Part shown: positions 8,181 through 16,886 of the stretch, piece after piece | How the letters are laid out: each line of letters opens with the position of its first letter | Numbering within the stretch: position 1 is the first letter of the stretch | Assembly: GCF_004681185.1 (NCBI RefSeq) | Contig: NZ_SRIF01000004.1 | Location: 62,001-126,000, forward strand | Direction of reading: 5' to 3' | DNA: 64,000 nucleotides | Origin: Haloarcula amylovorans | Lineage (GTDB): Archaea; Halobacteriota; Halobacteria; Halobacteriales; Haloarculaceae | Program-made: the position numbers and the translations under genes | The notes under the pieces: generated by a model | Databases searched by the model: none | What the model was told of the DNA's origin: nothing | Seen by the model: the letters and a program-made list of their open reading frames with translations, nothing else

Positions 8181-8855
8181 TCAACAACCGGTTCCGCCCG
8201 CCCCACCGGCCGCGCCGCCGGCACAGGAGGCTGCCGCTCCAGCACTCGCCCCGGCACACGCCGCGGCGACGGCGGCTCCGCCACCGCCGGCGTAGGAGCC
8301 GGAGGCGGCCATCGACGCGGCGTCGAACTGCTGCCAGTAGACCGGCGGGACGCCGTCGTCGCCGTCGTCACCCGCTTTCACGTCGTCTCGAAGGTCCGAA
8401 CTCGCGTACCCCGGGTCTGAGATGTAGCTCTCGGCCAGCGACGCCGAGAGGGTGATACGGCGGTAGATGACTTCCGCCTCGTCTTCGTCGGCGTACGCGA
8501 ACTGGATGTCGTAATGACGGACGTGGAACGCCGAGAACACGGGGTGGACGGCGTCGAGGACCGACCCGACGATTTCCCAGACGACGTCCATCTCGGGTTC
8601 GCCCGCATCCTCGAAGACGACGGGGACGACGGGAACGAGGATGTCCTCGCCGTCGCGATGCGTGTTGACTTTATTGACCTCGTGGACCTCCGGCACTTCC
8701 GCGAGGGCGCTGGGGAGCGGGTCGAACTGCTCGGCGAGCCGGTCGTCACCCGTGCCGTTTTCCTCCCGGTAGTCCTCGGTGAGGTCTTCGAGACCGATGC
8801 TATCGAGGAAATCCGAAGCTTTCTCGGTGAAACTGCGATCTTCGTCGGAGGGCAT
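8181..8855 (-). CDS. Hypothetical protein with Ala/Gly/Cys-rich tail
   Basis: 224 aa. Residues 1-175 are an acidic globular region of unknown family with alternating beta and helix character (EDILVPVVPVVFEDAGEP, then HVRHYDIQFAYADEDEAEVI). The last 45 residues are almost only Ala, Gly, Ser and Cys, with three cysteines, and the very last residue is Cys (GGAAGGAGGTGC). The tail could form a hydrophobic helix or be a target for modification; this is inference. Nothing in the neighbours explains it. Confidence 0.72.
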   Translation of the reverse strand: MPSDEDRSFTEKASDFLDSIGLEDLTEDYREENGTGDDRLAEQFDPLPSALAEVPEVHEVNKVNTHRDGEDILVPVVPVVFEDAGEPEMDVVWEIVGSVLDAVHPVFSAFHVRHYDIQFAYADEDEAEVIYRRITLSASLAESYISDPGYASSDLRDDVKAGDDGDDGVPPVYWQQFDAASMAASGSYAGGGGAAVAAACAGASAGAAASCAGGAAGGAGGTGC

Positions 8856-8982
8856 CCCGTGGAAGCCCGGCCGCTGAGCGGATAAATTCTGTGGCCTTGG
8901 CGTTGTTACTGGGACCGCCGAGCGTGAAACGTGATATGAACGGAGCGTTCGGTGATCATGCCAGAACTACTACCGTTACTGT

Positions 8983-9807
8983 TCAGTTCTCACCACTCGC
9001 TTTCGGCTTGCCGGGCACGTCCGTGCGACCGGCATCGATCGCGTTGACGACAGCGCCGAGTAGCAGGACGACACCGCTGAAGTACAGCCACGTAACGAGC
9101 AAGAGGATGCTCGCGATGAGATTACCGTCGCTCCCACTCAGGGAGACGTACACCTGAAACAGCACCTGCAAGATCACCCATCCGACGGCCCCGACGATTG
9201 TCCCCGGAAGGACGTCCCGTGGCTCGACGTCGATGTCCGGGAACAGGTAGTACATCGGGAAGAAAGCGACACAGAGACCGAAGACGAGTATCAACGGCAC
9301 CAGGAGCCCGATGAACGGGACGAACGCGAAGAAGGCGACGACACTTGTAGCACCGACCATCGCGACGATGCCGAGCGTGAGGGTGAGCAGCATCAGGAGG
9401 CTCTTCTTCAGTTGGCCGACGAACGACTCCCGGGCGGTCGTCTCGTAGATCTCAGAGAACGCGGTGTCGAGCCCGCGGAACACCTTGATCGCACCCCAGA
9501 CGAGCGTGAGCACCCCGATGATCGACGCAGTGACCGTCGAACCGGTTCCAGCGCTGCTCTGTTGGTCGATCATCACCTCGATGACGCCGCCGACCGACGG
9601 GGAGACGCTGTCGGTCGTGACCTCGACAATCCGCTGTTGCAGTTCGGGTGCGCCGAAGACGGAAACCGCGAGGAAGAAGAACATGAGCAGCGGTACGAGC
9701 GAGACGAACGCGCTGTAGGCGATACTGCCCGCGAGAAAGGTCACGTTCTTCTCGCTGAAGACATCCTTGACCGCCTTCGCTTGCGAGACGGCCGATCGAG
9801 TGTCCAT
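8983..9807 (-). CDS. YihY/BrkB family membrane protein
   Basis: 274 aa. ATG 9807 is chosen because the frame upstream has no family sequence and the preceding bases look like a promoter. Family features: FLAGSIAYSAFVSLVPLLM near the N-terminus, then a chain of about six membrane helices, with VWGAIKVFRGLDTAFSEIY between helices and a conserved ending (LLLVTWLYFSGVVLLLGAVV). The protein is an inner-membrane protein of unknown transport or structural role; the old RNase BN name for this family is known to be wrong. Confidence 0.9.
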   Translation of the reverse strand: MDTRSAVSQAKAVKDVFSEKNVTFLAGSIAYSAFVSLVPLLMFFFLAVSVFGAPELQQRIVEVTTDSVSPSVGGVIEVMIDQQSSAGTGSTVTASIIGVLTLVWGAIKVFRGLDTAFSEIYETTARESFVGQLKKSLLMLLTLTLGIVAMVGATSVVAFFAFVPFIGLLVPLILVFGLCVAFFPMYYLFPDIDVEPRDVLPGTIVGAVGWVILQVLFQVYVSLSGSDGNLIASILLLVTWLYFSGVVLLLGAVVNAIDAGRTDVPGKPKASGEN

Positions 9808-10020
9808 AGTTCCCCTATCACGTTCGAGCGGTTTTACTGCGGGGGCCGATAGAGTTCGGCTTCGTTTTGCGACTCTCGTCAGTACGCTTTCACTCGCCGC
9901 ATATCGCAGTTCGATTTTGATCGGCTTGTGACGGTTGCTGTCCGACACTCGTTTGCCTGAAGGTTTTTGACCCCGCTCTCCGAAGCGCCGACCGGGTTTC
10001 GAAACGCCCTGAATTGTCAC

Positions 10021-10689
10021 ATGGAACTCGAAAACTTCGTCAGCGAAAACGCGCCCGAGGAGAGTCAAGACACGTTCGAACTGGAGAACAAGAAACTACT
10101 GGACATCGACGTGGACGGAACGGTCCTCACGAAGGCCGGGTCGATGATCGCCTACGACGGCGACCTCTCCTTTACGGGGAAGTCCTCCGCTGAGGGCGGT
10201 CTGACCGGTTTCATCAAGGGACAGATGTCCAGCGAGGGCACGCCAGTCATGGAGGTAAAGGGAACGGGTAACGTCTACGTCGCCGACCAGGGGAAGAAGA
10301 TTCAGCCCCTCTCGCTGGACGAAGACGAGTCGATTACGGTCAACGGCAACGACGTGCTGGCCTTCGAGGACAGCGTCGACTACAAGATCGGGACGATCGG
10401 CTCGCTCAGCGGTGCGTCGGCCGCCGGCCTGACGAACGTCTTCCTCTCCGGGCCAGGGATGGTCGCTATCACGACCCACGGCGACCCGCTGGTGCTCGAA
10501 CCGCCGGTGAAGACGGACCCCGACGCGACCGTCGCGTGGTCCAGCGACCTCTCGCCGAGCATCAACACCGACCGCAGTCTCGCAAACGCCATCGGACAGT
10601 CCTCCGGTGAGACGTATCAGATGGCGTTCGACGGAACGAGCGGCTTCGTCGTCGTTCAACCCTTCGAGGAGACCGCACAGCGAGCCTGA
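10021..10689 (+). CDS. AIM24 family protein
   Basis: 222 aa from ATG 10021. The beta-rich AIM24 fold is indicated by LLDIDVDGTVLTKAGSMIAY, FIKGQMSSEGTPVMEVKGTG and VFLSGPGMVAITTHGDPL. Family members (also called TIGR00266-like) form compact beta sandwiches; the role in archaea is unknown. It is divergent from the BrkB-family gene with 213 bases between, which hold both promoters. Confidence 0.85.
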   Translation: MELENFVSENAPEESQDTFELENKKLLDIDVDGTVLTKAGSMIAYDGDLSFTGKSSAEGGLTGFIKGQMSSEGTPVMEVKGTGNVYVADQGKKIQPLSLDEDESITVNGNDVLAFEDSVDYKIGTIGSLSGASAAGLTNVFLSGPGMVAITTHGDPLVLEPPVKTDPDATVAWSSDLSPSINTDRSLANAIGQSSGETYQMAFDGTSGFVVVQPFEETAQRA

Positions 10690-10755
10690 GACCGACGCAA
10701 ACAAAATCCCGCCCACGATTCGGCGAGATTTCTTTCCGCTAGTACCGACCGCTAC

Positions 10756-10899
10756 TCACGAGAGAAACGCCAGTGTGCCGCCTTTGGTCACCCCGATGAT
10801 TCGGTCTCCCACGGGTGCGAGGTCCCACACTGCATCTTCCGTGATTGGACGCTTCGAGACAGCATAATTGACTGTCCGAGATGCTGTCGGGTCTGTCAC
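10756..10899 (-). CDS. Small hypothetical protein, 47 aa, GTG start
   Basis: Read directly from the minus strand: GTG at 10899 to TGA at 10756. The product begins VTDPTASRTVNYAVSKRP and ends GVTKGGTLAFLS. It starts 13 bases after the stop of the small zinc finger gene on the same strand, so the two likely form an operon of very small genes. No in-frame ATG is present; an alternative is that the frame begins elsewhere. Composition and GC third positions look coding. Family not recognised. Confidence 0.5.
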   Translation of the reverse strand: MTDPTASRTVNYAVSKRPITEDAVWDLAPVGDRIIGVTKGGTLAFLS

Positions 10900-10912
10900 T
10901 TCACGGTCGCTG

Positions 10913-11056
10913 TTAGACGACGGTTGTTACCCACTCTGCCGTGACGAACTTGTGCCGGCACCCCTCACAGAGCATTATCTCCATAGCCTCGCCCGAGGAG
11001 AGGTGGACGTGGTACCGTCGAGCGGCAATATCTCGCTTACAGTTAGCACATGTCAT
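10913..11056 (-). CDS. Small two-CxxC zinc finger protein, 47 aa
   Basis: Read directly from the minus strand: ATG at 11056 to TAA at 10913. The product has two zinc knuckles, MTCANC (C3, C6) and LCEGC (C30, C33), with the segment RRYHVHLSSGEAMEIM between them, and ends in a hydrophobic EWVTTVV. This spacing is that of a single four-cysteine zinc site. Very small zinc finger proteins of this kind are numerous in haloarchaea and several affect growth or biofilm phenotypes. The gene rules out an upstream start for the plus-strand gene at 11108. Confidence 0.72.
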   Translation of the reverse strand: MTCANCKRDIAARRYHVHLSSGEAMEIMLCEGCRHKFVTAEWVTTVV

Positions 11057-11107
11057 TGTCTATGTAGGGTGTACAGGGGGTGTGGCTATAGCTGTTACTC
11101 AGACATC

Positions 11108-11497
11108 ATGATGGTCGACGCTGATCCATACATGGATAACATGGACGACAGGTCTTACTATCGTGGCACGCTATCCCGACACATGGACCCGAGTGTGGTC
11201 TTCGAACGCGCCGACGTGACGCGGCGACCGGGTGATCTCCTGCCCGGCGAGTCGAACGGGGAGGAGAAGTGGCTCGCGACCGACCCCAAAACCGACTGTC
11301 GCGGCGTCGGGCCGTTCGAGGAGGCGGCGCGGACCAACGTCGTGTACGCAGTCGAGGCGTATCAGGAGGAATACGAGGCACACGGAGAGGCCGGCCCGTT
11401 CCTTAGCGCCGGCCGGGACCAGACGTTCGAGATGCGCTGGCTCGACGAGGCCGAGACGACCCTCGCCGACCGACTTCAGACGTTTCTGCCGTTCTGA
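11108..11497 (+). CDS. Hypothetical haloarchaeal protein
   Basis: 129 aa. The frame is open from 10868 but that part is antisense to the zinc finger gene, so I take ATG 11108 (11111, 11132 and 11141 are alternatives). The sequence is acidic: VVFERADVTRRPGDLLPGES, then a region rich in Glu and aromatic residues (YAVEAYQEEYEAHGE) and a C-terminus TTLADRLQTFLPF. No domain recognised. It is divergent from the zinc finger gene and precedes the beta-propeller gene by 65 bases. Confidence 0.6.
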   Translation: MMVDADPYMDNMDDRSYYRGTLSRHMDPSVVFERADVTRRPGDLLPGESNGEEKWLATDPKTDCRGVGPFEEAARTNVVYAVEAYQEEYEAHGEAGPFLSAGRDQTFEMRWLDEAETTLADRLQTFLPF

Positions 11498-11562
11498 GAG
11501 TGCAGACCCCTTCTTGGGGCGCACCGTCAAGAATTAGTGCCGTTGTGCGCGATAGGAGGGGT

Positions 11563-12780
11563 ATGGTCCCCTCCAGACGGCAGTTCCTCCAGGCCTCGGC
11601 ACTCGCGTTCGCCGGGTCGTTCGGTAGTCGAGTCGCCACCGGTGGCGGCGGTTCAGTCGACCCCTCGGTGGACGAGTGGCCGATGGCCCGATACGACCCG
11701 GCCGGGACCGGCCACCACCCCACCGCGTCGGGGCCGAAAGCCGACGTCGAAATAGCGTGGACCCACGACGCACCCGAGTGGTTTCTCGGGACGGCTCCGC
11801 CAATTCGTCGGGGAGAGACGCTTCACATCGCCGGGAACGGACTGCTCGCGCTCGACAGCGAGACGGGCGAACGACAGTTCGGCCACCCCGGTCCCTACGG
11901 GTCGGCCCCGGCACGCGTTCGGAGTTCGGTCTACGAGACAGATACGCTCGCGGTGACCGCGTCGTCGGGTGTCTTCGGCCTGAATGCCAGCGGTGGTCTC
12001 CGCATTCCGCTCCTGGGCGAGCGGTTCGGCGTCGAGCGATGGGGCGGTTCGCAGTCTCCGAGACCGAGCTTTTTCGGCCCGGCGGATTCGGCGACGCCGG
12101 TCACCGCTGACGGGACGATCTACACCGCGATTCCGGGGGCGAACGCCGTCGCCGCGCTCGATCCGGACGACGGCGGTGTCCGCTGGCGAAATACTCATCA
12201 CGAGGACGACGCAGCGAGCGCGGAGTTCAACAGACCTGCCGTAAGAGACGGGCTCGTCTTCGTCACCAACTGGCCGCGGCAGGCGACCGCCTACCGCGCC
12301 GAGACGGGCGAACGGCACTGGCAGCGCGAACTCGACGAACAGATGGTCCTCGCACCGGTGGCGACCGATGCGGGCGTCGTCGTCCAGACGCGGAACGGGG
12401 TCCAGCTGCTCGATACGGCTGACGGGTCCACGCTGTGGAGCCGTGACCTCGACGCGAACGCCGTCGAGAGCGCGCCGGCTGTCGCCGACGGAACGATTTT
12501 CGCCGCCGACGAACAGGAGTCGCTGCACGCGCTCGACCTCCGGACGGGGGAACCGCGATGGACGACGCCGTTCGACGGGCCGACGTCGCCAGTCGTCGCC
12601 GACGGTGTCGTCTACGCGGTTCGGTCGCAGGTCGCGCTGGTCGCCGTCGATGCGGAATCAGGCGAGCAGCTGTTCGAGTACGAGCCCTCAGAGGTCCCGC
12701 TCTCAGCGCCGGTCGTCGGCGATGGCGTCCTCTACGCGACGAACCGGCGACGGGTAATCGCGCTGGAGGAAGCGAGATGA
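11563..12780 (+). CDS. Tat-exported PQQ-binding-like beta-propeller protein
   Basis: 405 aa. A strong ribosome binding site (GGAGGGG) directly precedes ATG 11563. The N-terminus MVPSRRQFLQASALAFAG is a twin-arginine signal. The mature part is a run of PQQ-type blades: LLALDSETGERQFGHPG, AVAALDPDDGGVRWRN, AYRAETGERHWQRELD, LLDTADGSTLWSRDLD, LHALDLRTGEPRWTTPF and VAVDAESGEQLFEY. Such propellers may bind a quinone cofactor or act as scaffold. The stop overlaps the start of the membrane protein gene (ATGA), implying a linked role at the cell surface. Confidence 0.88.
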   Translation: MVPSRRQFLQASALAFAGSFGSRVATGGGGSVDPSVDEWPMARYDPAGTGHHPTASGPKADVEIAWTHDAPEWFLGTAPPIRRGETLHIAGNGLLALDSETGERQFGHPGPYGSAPARVRSSVYETDTLAVTASSGVFGLNASGGLRIPLLGERFGVERWGGSQSPRPSFFGPADSATPVTADGTIYTAIPGANAVAALDPDDGGVRWRNTHHEDDAASAEFNRPAVRDGLVFVTNWPRQATAYRAETGERHWQRELDEQMVLAPVATDAGVVVQTRNGVQLLDTADGSTLWSRDLDANAVESAPAVADGTIFAADEQESLHALDLRTGEPRWTTPFDGPTSPVVADGVVYAVRSQVALVAVDAESGEQLFEYEPSEVPLSAPVVGDGVLYATNRRRVIALEEAR

Positions 12781-13589
12781 CGGCCGATACGGGCGAGCGA
12801 ACGGCGGCCGACGGAGAGGCGTCGGCTACACGAGAGGCGCGTTCGACCACCGAAAGCTCGGTCCTGCGCACCGCGGTGCGACGAATCCGCGCCGATCCGA
12901 TGCTTCTCGTCCCCCTCACCGTCGCAGGTCTCCTCGTAGCCGTCGCCGACTGGATTCGGCGGGTGGATCCGATCCCCGCCGCGAGACCACATCTATTCGG
13001 CCAGACCGTCGGCATCCAGTACTCGTTGTTCCCGAGCGGAACCGCTCGAACGATCAGACGCGGCGCGGCGCTCGTGGACCTGCGACCGCCGTTTCTCGCG
13101 GGGGCAGTCGCCCTCGAACTGCTAGTCGTCTCGGCGGTCGGCGTCGCCGGATGGCTGACGATTACGAGAGCGCTCGGAACGGAGCGCCGTCTCCGTTCGC
13201 TCGCTCGCTATCTCGGCGTCCTCGCGGTGCTCGCGTTGCTCTTCCGCGTGCTGGAGAACCCGGTCGTCGAGTTCGACAGCTTGGTACTCGGCGTGGCTGG
13301 AATCGTCGTCCTCTCGCTCGTCGCGGTCCGCCTGTTTCTCGTTCCCGGCTTTCTGGCAGCCGACCGCCGGTTCGCGCCATCGCTCCGTGCGAGCGCTCGG
13401 GCGTCCGAGGGCTGGGGGTGGACGATATTCTGGCTCATTCTCGCCTTCGGCATCGCTTCGTGGGGGCTAGCCCAGATTCCGGTCGCGGGCGGGTTCCTGA
13501 GCACCCTCGTCGTGGCTCCGGTCCACGCCGTTGCCATCGCCGTACTGGTTCGGGAGACGGACGAGACTGCAGGAACCACTTCTCGATAG
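12777..13589 (+). CDS. Multi-pass membrane protein, partner of the beta-propeller
   Basis: 270 aa with about five to six membrane segments (PMLLVPLTVAGLLVAVADW, FLAGAVALELLVVSAVGVAG, LGVLAVLALLFRVL, LVLGVAGIVVLSLVAVRLFL, IFWLILAFGIASWGL, FLSTLVVAPVHAVAIAVLV). The pattern resembles haloarchaeal DUF7847/YciC-like glycerophosphoryl membrane domains, which is a weak inference. Overlap by 4 bases with the propeller gene shows translational coupling. Confidence 0.75.
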   Translation: MTADTGERTAADGEASATREARSTTESSVLRTAVRRIRADPMLLVPLTVAGLLVAVADWIRRVDPIPAARPHLFGQTVGIQYSLFPSGTARTIRRGAALVDLRPPFLAGAVALELLVVSAVGVAGWLTITRALGTERRLRSLARYLGVLAVLALLFRVLENPVVEFDSLVLGVAGIVVLSLVAVRLFLVPGFLAADRRFAPSLRASARASEGWGWTIFWLILAFGIASWGLAQIPVAGGFLSTLVVAPVHAVAIAVLVRETDETAGTTSR

Positions 13590-13602
13590 ACGACGATAGC
13601 AG

Positions 13603-14118
13603 TCAGGGAAGCAGCCAGTCTACGCTCGACGCACAGACCGACGTTCCACTCGAACCGCCACTTTCGAGCGTCATACTGTGTTCTTGCTGTCGTTGCGGAC
13701 ACGTCTCTATCTCCGTTTTGACGTGCAACTCGTCGTCCCCGAGATCCTCGACGACGTAGACTGTGACGTCACCCGGCGTCCAGCTCTCGATCGTCGTCGT
13801 CACCGTCTCGTTCGGTTCGACGGTGAACTGCTGGGTGGAAACGTCGTCGACCAGCGTGACGTTCCGGAACTCCAGCGCCCACACCATCTGCGAGAGCGGC
13901 GCAAGGCGGCGGTCGCCGTCTTTCGTCGTGACCGCGAAGTTCGTCAACAGCGCGGACTGCCGGGAATCGGCGGTGAACGCCGTCACGCGATACGTCGTCG
14001 TATCTTCGTTCGTAACGGTGACCGTCGGCGGACCGTCGTACACTTCGCCGGCGGCCACGGAAACGCCATTTAGTAGGAGCAACCCGGCGAGGAGGAGGGC
14101 CGTTTGTCGGGGAGCCAT
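13603..14118 (-). CDS. Secreted or membrane-anchored hypothetical protein
   Basis: 171 aa. The N-terminus MAPRQTALLLAGLLLLNG is a Sec-type signal peptide without a Tat motif or lipobox cysteine. The mature part is beta-rich and Thr/Val-rich (PTVTVTNEDTTTYRVTAFTA), suggesting an Ig-like domain. Two cysteines (in TCPQRQQ and SVCASS) near the C-terminus could form a disulphide outside the cell. The gene is convergent with the membrane protein gene. No family recognised. Confidence 0.68.
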   Translation of the reverse strand: MAPRQTALLLAGLLLLNGVSVAAGEVYDGPPTVTVTNEDTTTYRVTAFTADSRQSALLTNFAVTTKDGDRRLAPLSQMVWALEFRNVTLVDDVSTQQFTVEPNETVTTTIESWTPGDVTVYVVEDLGDDELHVKTEIETCPQRQQEHSMTLESGGSSGTSVCASSVDWLLP

Positions 14119-14291
14119 ATCGGTACTGTGACTGCCACACAGAAATAACGCGCTCTTCTACAGGCCCCGCCCGCCACGTATCAGAGATACGCGCGCACGC
14201 TGGACCGCTCTTCTCTCGTCTGACGCGCCGGTACCTACAGTGACCACGCCACCGGTTTACGTTTATGTACGTGGGCGTACAATTTAGACAT

Positions 14292-15299
14292 ATGACACTC
14301 TATGCGCTCGAAGACATCGACGACGCGCTCGACGCGACGCGGGCGTTTCTCTTCCCCATCGATCGGACCCGGTGGCTCAAACTCGCCGTAATCGTCTTTT
14401 TCGTCGGCGGTCCGGCCGCGAACTTCAACTTCTCGCAGTACAACGTCCCGGCAGATCAGGGGCCGGGAGGCGCGCCGCCGATTCCAGATGTCGGGACCAA
14501 CGTCGTGCTCCTCGTGGTCGCCGTCGTGGTAGTCGCGCTGCTCGTCGGACTCGCGCTCCTGTTGGTCGGTTCTATCATGGAGTTCGTACTCGTCGAGTCG
14601 CTGCGCCACGAGTCGGTCACGATCCGCGCGTACTGGGACCGGCGGTGGCGGCAGGGCGTCCGCCTGTTCGGCTTTCGCCTCCTCGTGAACGGACTCGTCC
14701 TCGGCAGTTTCGTCGTCCTCTTCGTGCTGTTCGTGCTCCCAACCTTCTTCGATATCGGACCGGGTGTGGCTCCCGTCAATGGTCTCTCACTCGTCGGGTT
14801 TCTGCTACTCCTGCCGGTCATCGTCGTGTTGGCGCTGGTCGTCGGCATCGTCGATACCATCACGACGACGTTCGTCGTCCCTGTCATGGTACTCGAAGAT
14901 CGGACTGTCTTGGGCAGCTGGCGACGGCTCTGGCCGACGATAACCAGTCAACCCTGGCAGTACCTCGCCTACCTCGTCGCCAACTTCGTCCTCGCGATCG
15001 TCACCGGGATCCTCGTCGCCGTCGCTACCGGCGTGGCGGCACTGATACTTCTGATTCCGTTCGGCCTCCTTGGTCTCCTCGGGTTCTTGCTGTTCTTCCT
15101 CTTCTCGCCGCTGGGCATCGGTGTCCTCGCGGTGGTGGGCGTCCTGTTCGTTCTCGCTCTCCTCGCCGTCGCCGCCCTCGTTCAGGTCCCGGTCGTCACC
15201 TATCTACGCTACTACGCGTTACTGGTCTTGGGCGATATCGCCACCGAATTCGACCTGATTCCGGAGCGCCGTGCGGCCGTGCGAACGGACGAACTGTAG
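14292..15299 (+). CDS. DUF7544-like haloarchaeal membrane protein
   Basis: 335 aa from ATG 14292. It begins YALEDIDDALDATRAFLFP, then about six long hydrophobic segments (VVLLVVAVVVVALLVGLALL, LVLGSFVVLFVLFVLPTFF, and others) with a short basic loop (IRAYWDRRWRQGVRLFGF). This N-terminal phrase and layout are typical of a conserved haloarchaeal membrane family of unknown function. An unusually AT-rich patch (TACAATTTAGACATATG) precedes the start and probably holds the promoter. Confidence 0.78.
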   Translation: MTLYALEDIDDALDATRAFLFPIDRTRWLKLAVIVFFVGGPAANFNFSQYNVPADQGPGGAPPIPDVGTNVVLLVVAVVVVALLVGLALLLVGSIMEFVLVESLRHESVTIRAYWDRRWRQGVRLFGFRLLVNGLVLGSFVVLFVLFVLPTFFDIGPGVAPVNGLSLVGFLLLLPVIVVLALVVGIVDTITTTFVVPVMVLEDRTVLGSWRRLWPTITSQPWQYLAYLVANFVLAIVTGILVAVATGVAALILLIPFGLLGLLGFLLFFLFSPLGIGVLAVVGVLFVLALLAVAALVQVPVVTYLRYYALLVLGDIATEFDLIPERRAAVRTDEL

Positions 15300-15391
15300 C
15301 GGTCGGGACCCACTCTCTCACTTTTTGCCCCAGCACGCCGAAACGCGGCCACTTCGCGGCACATTTACTTCTCGATACCGTCGGTCGAGGT

Positions 15392-16009
15392 ATGGACCCC
15401 GACGACGTTCGCGAAGATTGGGCCGAGCGCTCCGGGAAGTACTCGCCCACGTACTACGCCGAGATCGGACCGAACGAGGTGAGCGAGACGCTCGCCGACG
15501 TGCTCGGTCACTACGTCACAGACGAGGCGTCGATTCTCGAAATCGGCTGTGGCTCCGGCCGGCATCTCGCGCACCTGCTCCGGAACGGCTACGAGAATCT
15601 CACCGGGATCGATATCAACGGCGATTCCTTCGAGGTGATGGCCGAGAACTACCCGCGTCTCGCCGAGACGGGGACCTTCCACACCGGCGCTATCGAGGAC
15701 TTCGTCGAGGATGTCGAAGACGATACATTCGACGTGGTCTACACCGTCGAGACGCTCCAGCACATCCATCCCGACGACACGTGGGTCTTCGACGAGATCG
15801 CCCGTATCACAGACGACTTCCTCGTGACGGCCGAAAACGAAGGCAACAGTCCACAGCGTGGCCGGGCCGAGGCGGACGTCAGTTACGTGAACGACGACTT
15901 CCCGCTCTATCACCGCAACTGGAAGGGAATCTTCTCGGAGCGCGGTTTCGCTCAACTGATACGCGAGCCCACCTCCCGGGATACGATTCGCGTGTTTCGA
16001 GCGCTCTGA
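15392..16009 (+). CDS. Class I SAM-dependent methyltransferase
   Basis: 205 aa. The SAM-binding motif I is ILEIGCGSGRHLAHLL (about residues 48-63), followed by the acidic motif II LTGIDINGDS and motif III around DDTFDVVYTVETLQHI. The N-terminal DPDDVREDWAERSGKYSPTY is typical of small-molecule methyltransferases. The substrate cannot be told from sequence. It is a single gene 92 bases downstream of the membrane protein. Confidence 0.88.
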   Translation: MDPDDVREDWAERSGKYSPTYYAEIGPNEVSETLADVLGHYVTDEASILEIGCGSGRHLAHLLRNGYENLTGIDINGDSFEVMAENYPRLAETGTFHTGAIEDFVEDVEDDTFDVVYTVETLQHIHPDDTWVFDEIARITDDFLVTAENEGNSPQRGRAEADVSYVNDDFPLYHRNWKGIFSERGFAQLIREPTSRDTIRVFRAL

Positions 16010-16092
16010 GACCGATTAATCGTCCGGACCGACTACGGTGAGCGCGACGCCACCGTCGCAGAGCGGATGGATTCCGGTCGCTGCGAGGAACC

Positions 16093-16299
16093 TTATCTAT
16101 CTCCGCGGAGGACGAGCACGAGCCCGAAGATGACACCGACGACGACGAGCGCCACCCCGCTCATGCCGTAGAGTTCCGCCGCGGTGTAGGTGAACTGGTC
16201 GTCATACTTCATAATCGCCGCAGAGAGCAAGAGCGTCACTCCGGAACCGGTCAGGACAGTCGCCAGATCGAAGCCGGCGGGGTTGCCAAGGTCGGGCAT
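16093..16299 (-). CDS. Small two-helix membrane protein, 68 aa
   Basis: The product has two hydrophobic helices, FDLATVLTGSGVTLLLSAAI and ELYGMSGVALVVVGVIFGLV, joined by a polar loop with KYDDQFTY. It ends in a short basic tail (LRGDR). Small membrane proteins like this are frequent in haloarchaea and usually unannotated. It is convergent with the methyltransferase gene and divergent from the TRAM gene. Confidence 0.6.
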   Translation of the reverse strand: MPDLGNPAGFDLATVLTGSGVTLLLSAAIMKYDDQFTYTAAELYGMSGVALVVVGVIFGLVLVLRGDR

Positions 16300-16475
16300 A
16301 CAACAGAAACGTACGTCCCCGCGGTAGGTATGGTGCTTGCAAAGAAATGGCTTCGACCGCGCAACGGGGTGAGTCGAGATCCGATCTCGGCCGACCGTGC
16401 ATACAGCGTCCCCTTTGGGGCAGTAGACTCAAATAGGCCGCCCCCAATAGACGACAAAACACGGTGTCTGAGTAA

Positions 16476-16886
16476 ATGGAAATTCCCCCACAACTTCGAT
16501 GTCTGTTCTCCGCTGAAATCGAGCGCTCGGGAGACTCGCTGGTCGTCGAGGTCCCCGACGAAGAAGTCAGCATCGGCGACGTTGAAGCCGGTGAGACCTA
16601 TCGCGTTGCCTTACTACCCGCGCCGACGGACGACTCACCCCAGCAGACGGATCGACAGGCGGACGTGTCGCCGCCGAACGAGCCGCCTGTCGAAGAGGGT
16701 GAAACCCGGCGCGTCGAGATCGAGAATCTCGGCGACCAAGGTGACGGCGTGACGCGAGTCGAACGCGGCTTCGTCGTCATCGTCCCCGACACCGAAGTCG
16801 GCGAACGCGTCGCTGTCGAAATTCAGGCCGTCACAGAGAACGTCGCCTTCGCCGAGGTTACAGAACGACTCAGCTACTACGACTGA
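16476..16886 (+). CDS. TRAM domain protein
   Basis: 136 aa. The C-terminal half (about residues 75-133) is a TRAM domain: RRVEIENLGDQGDGVTRVER, GFVVIVPDTEVGERVAVEI and ENVAFAEVTERL. The N-terminal MEIPPQLRCLFSAEIERSGD is also typical of the haloarchaeal TRAM family. TRAM is an OB-like RNA-binding fold; in archaea single TRAM proteins act as RNA chaperones. The protein is the last gene of the housekeeping-type part of the window. Confidence 0.9.
   Translation: MEIPPQLRCLFSAEIERSGDSLVVEVPDEEVSIGDVEAGETYRVALLPAPTDDSPQQTDRQADVSPPNEPPVEEGETRRVEIENLGDQGDGVTRVERGFVVIVPDTEVGERVAVEIQAVTENVAFAEVTERLSYYD

Noticed and set aside
10868..11107. Upstream extension of the gene at 11108
   Set aside because: This part is antisense to the zinc finger gene at 10913-11056, whose CxxC pattern is convincing.
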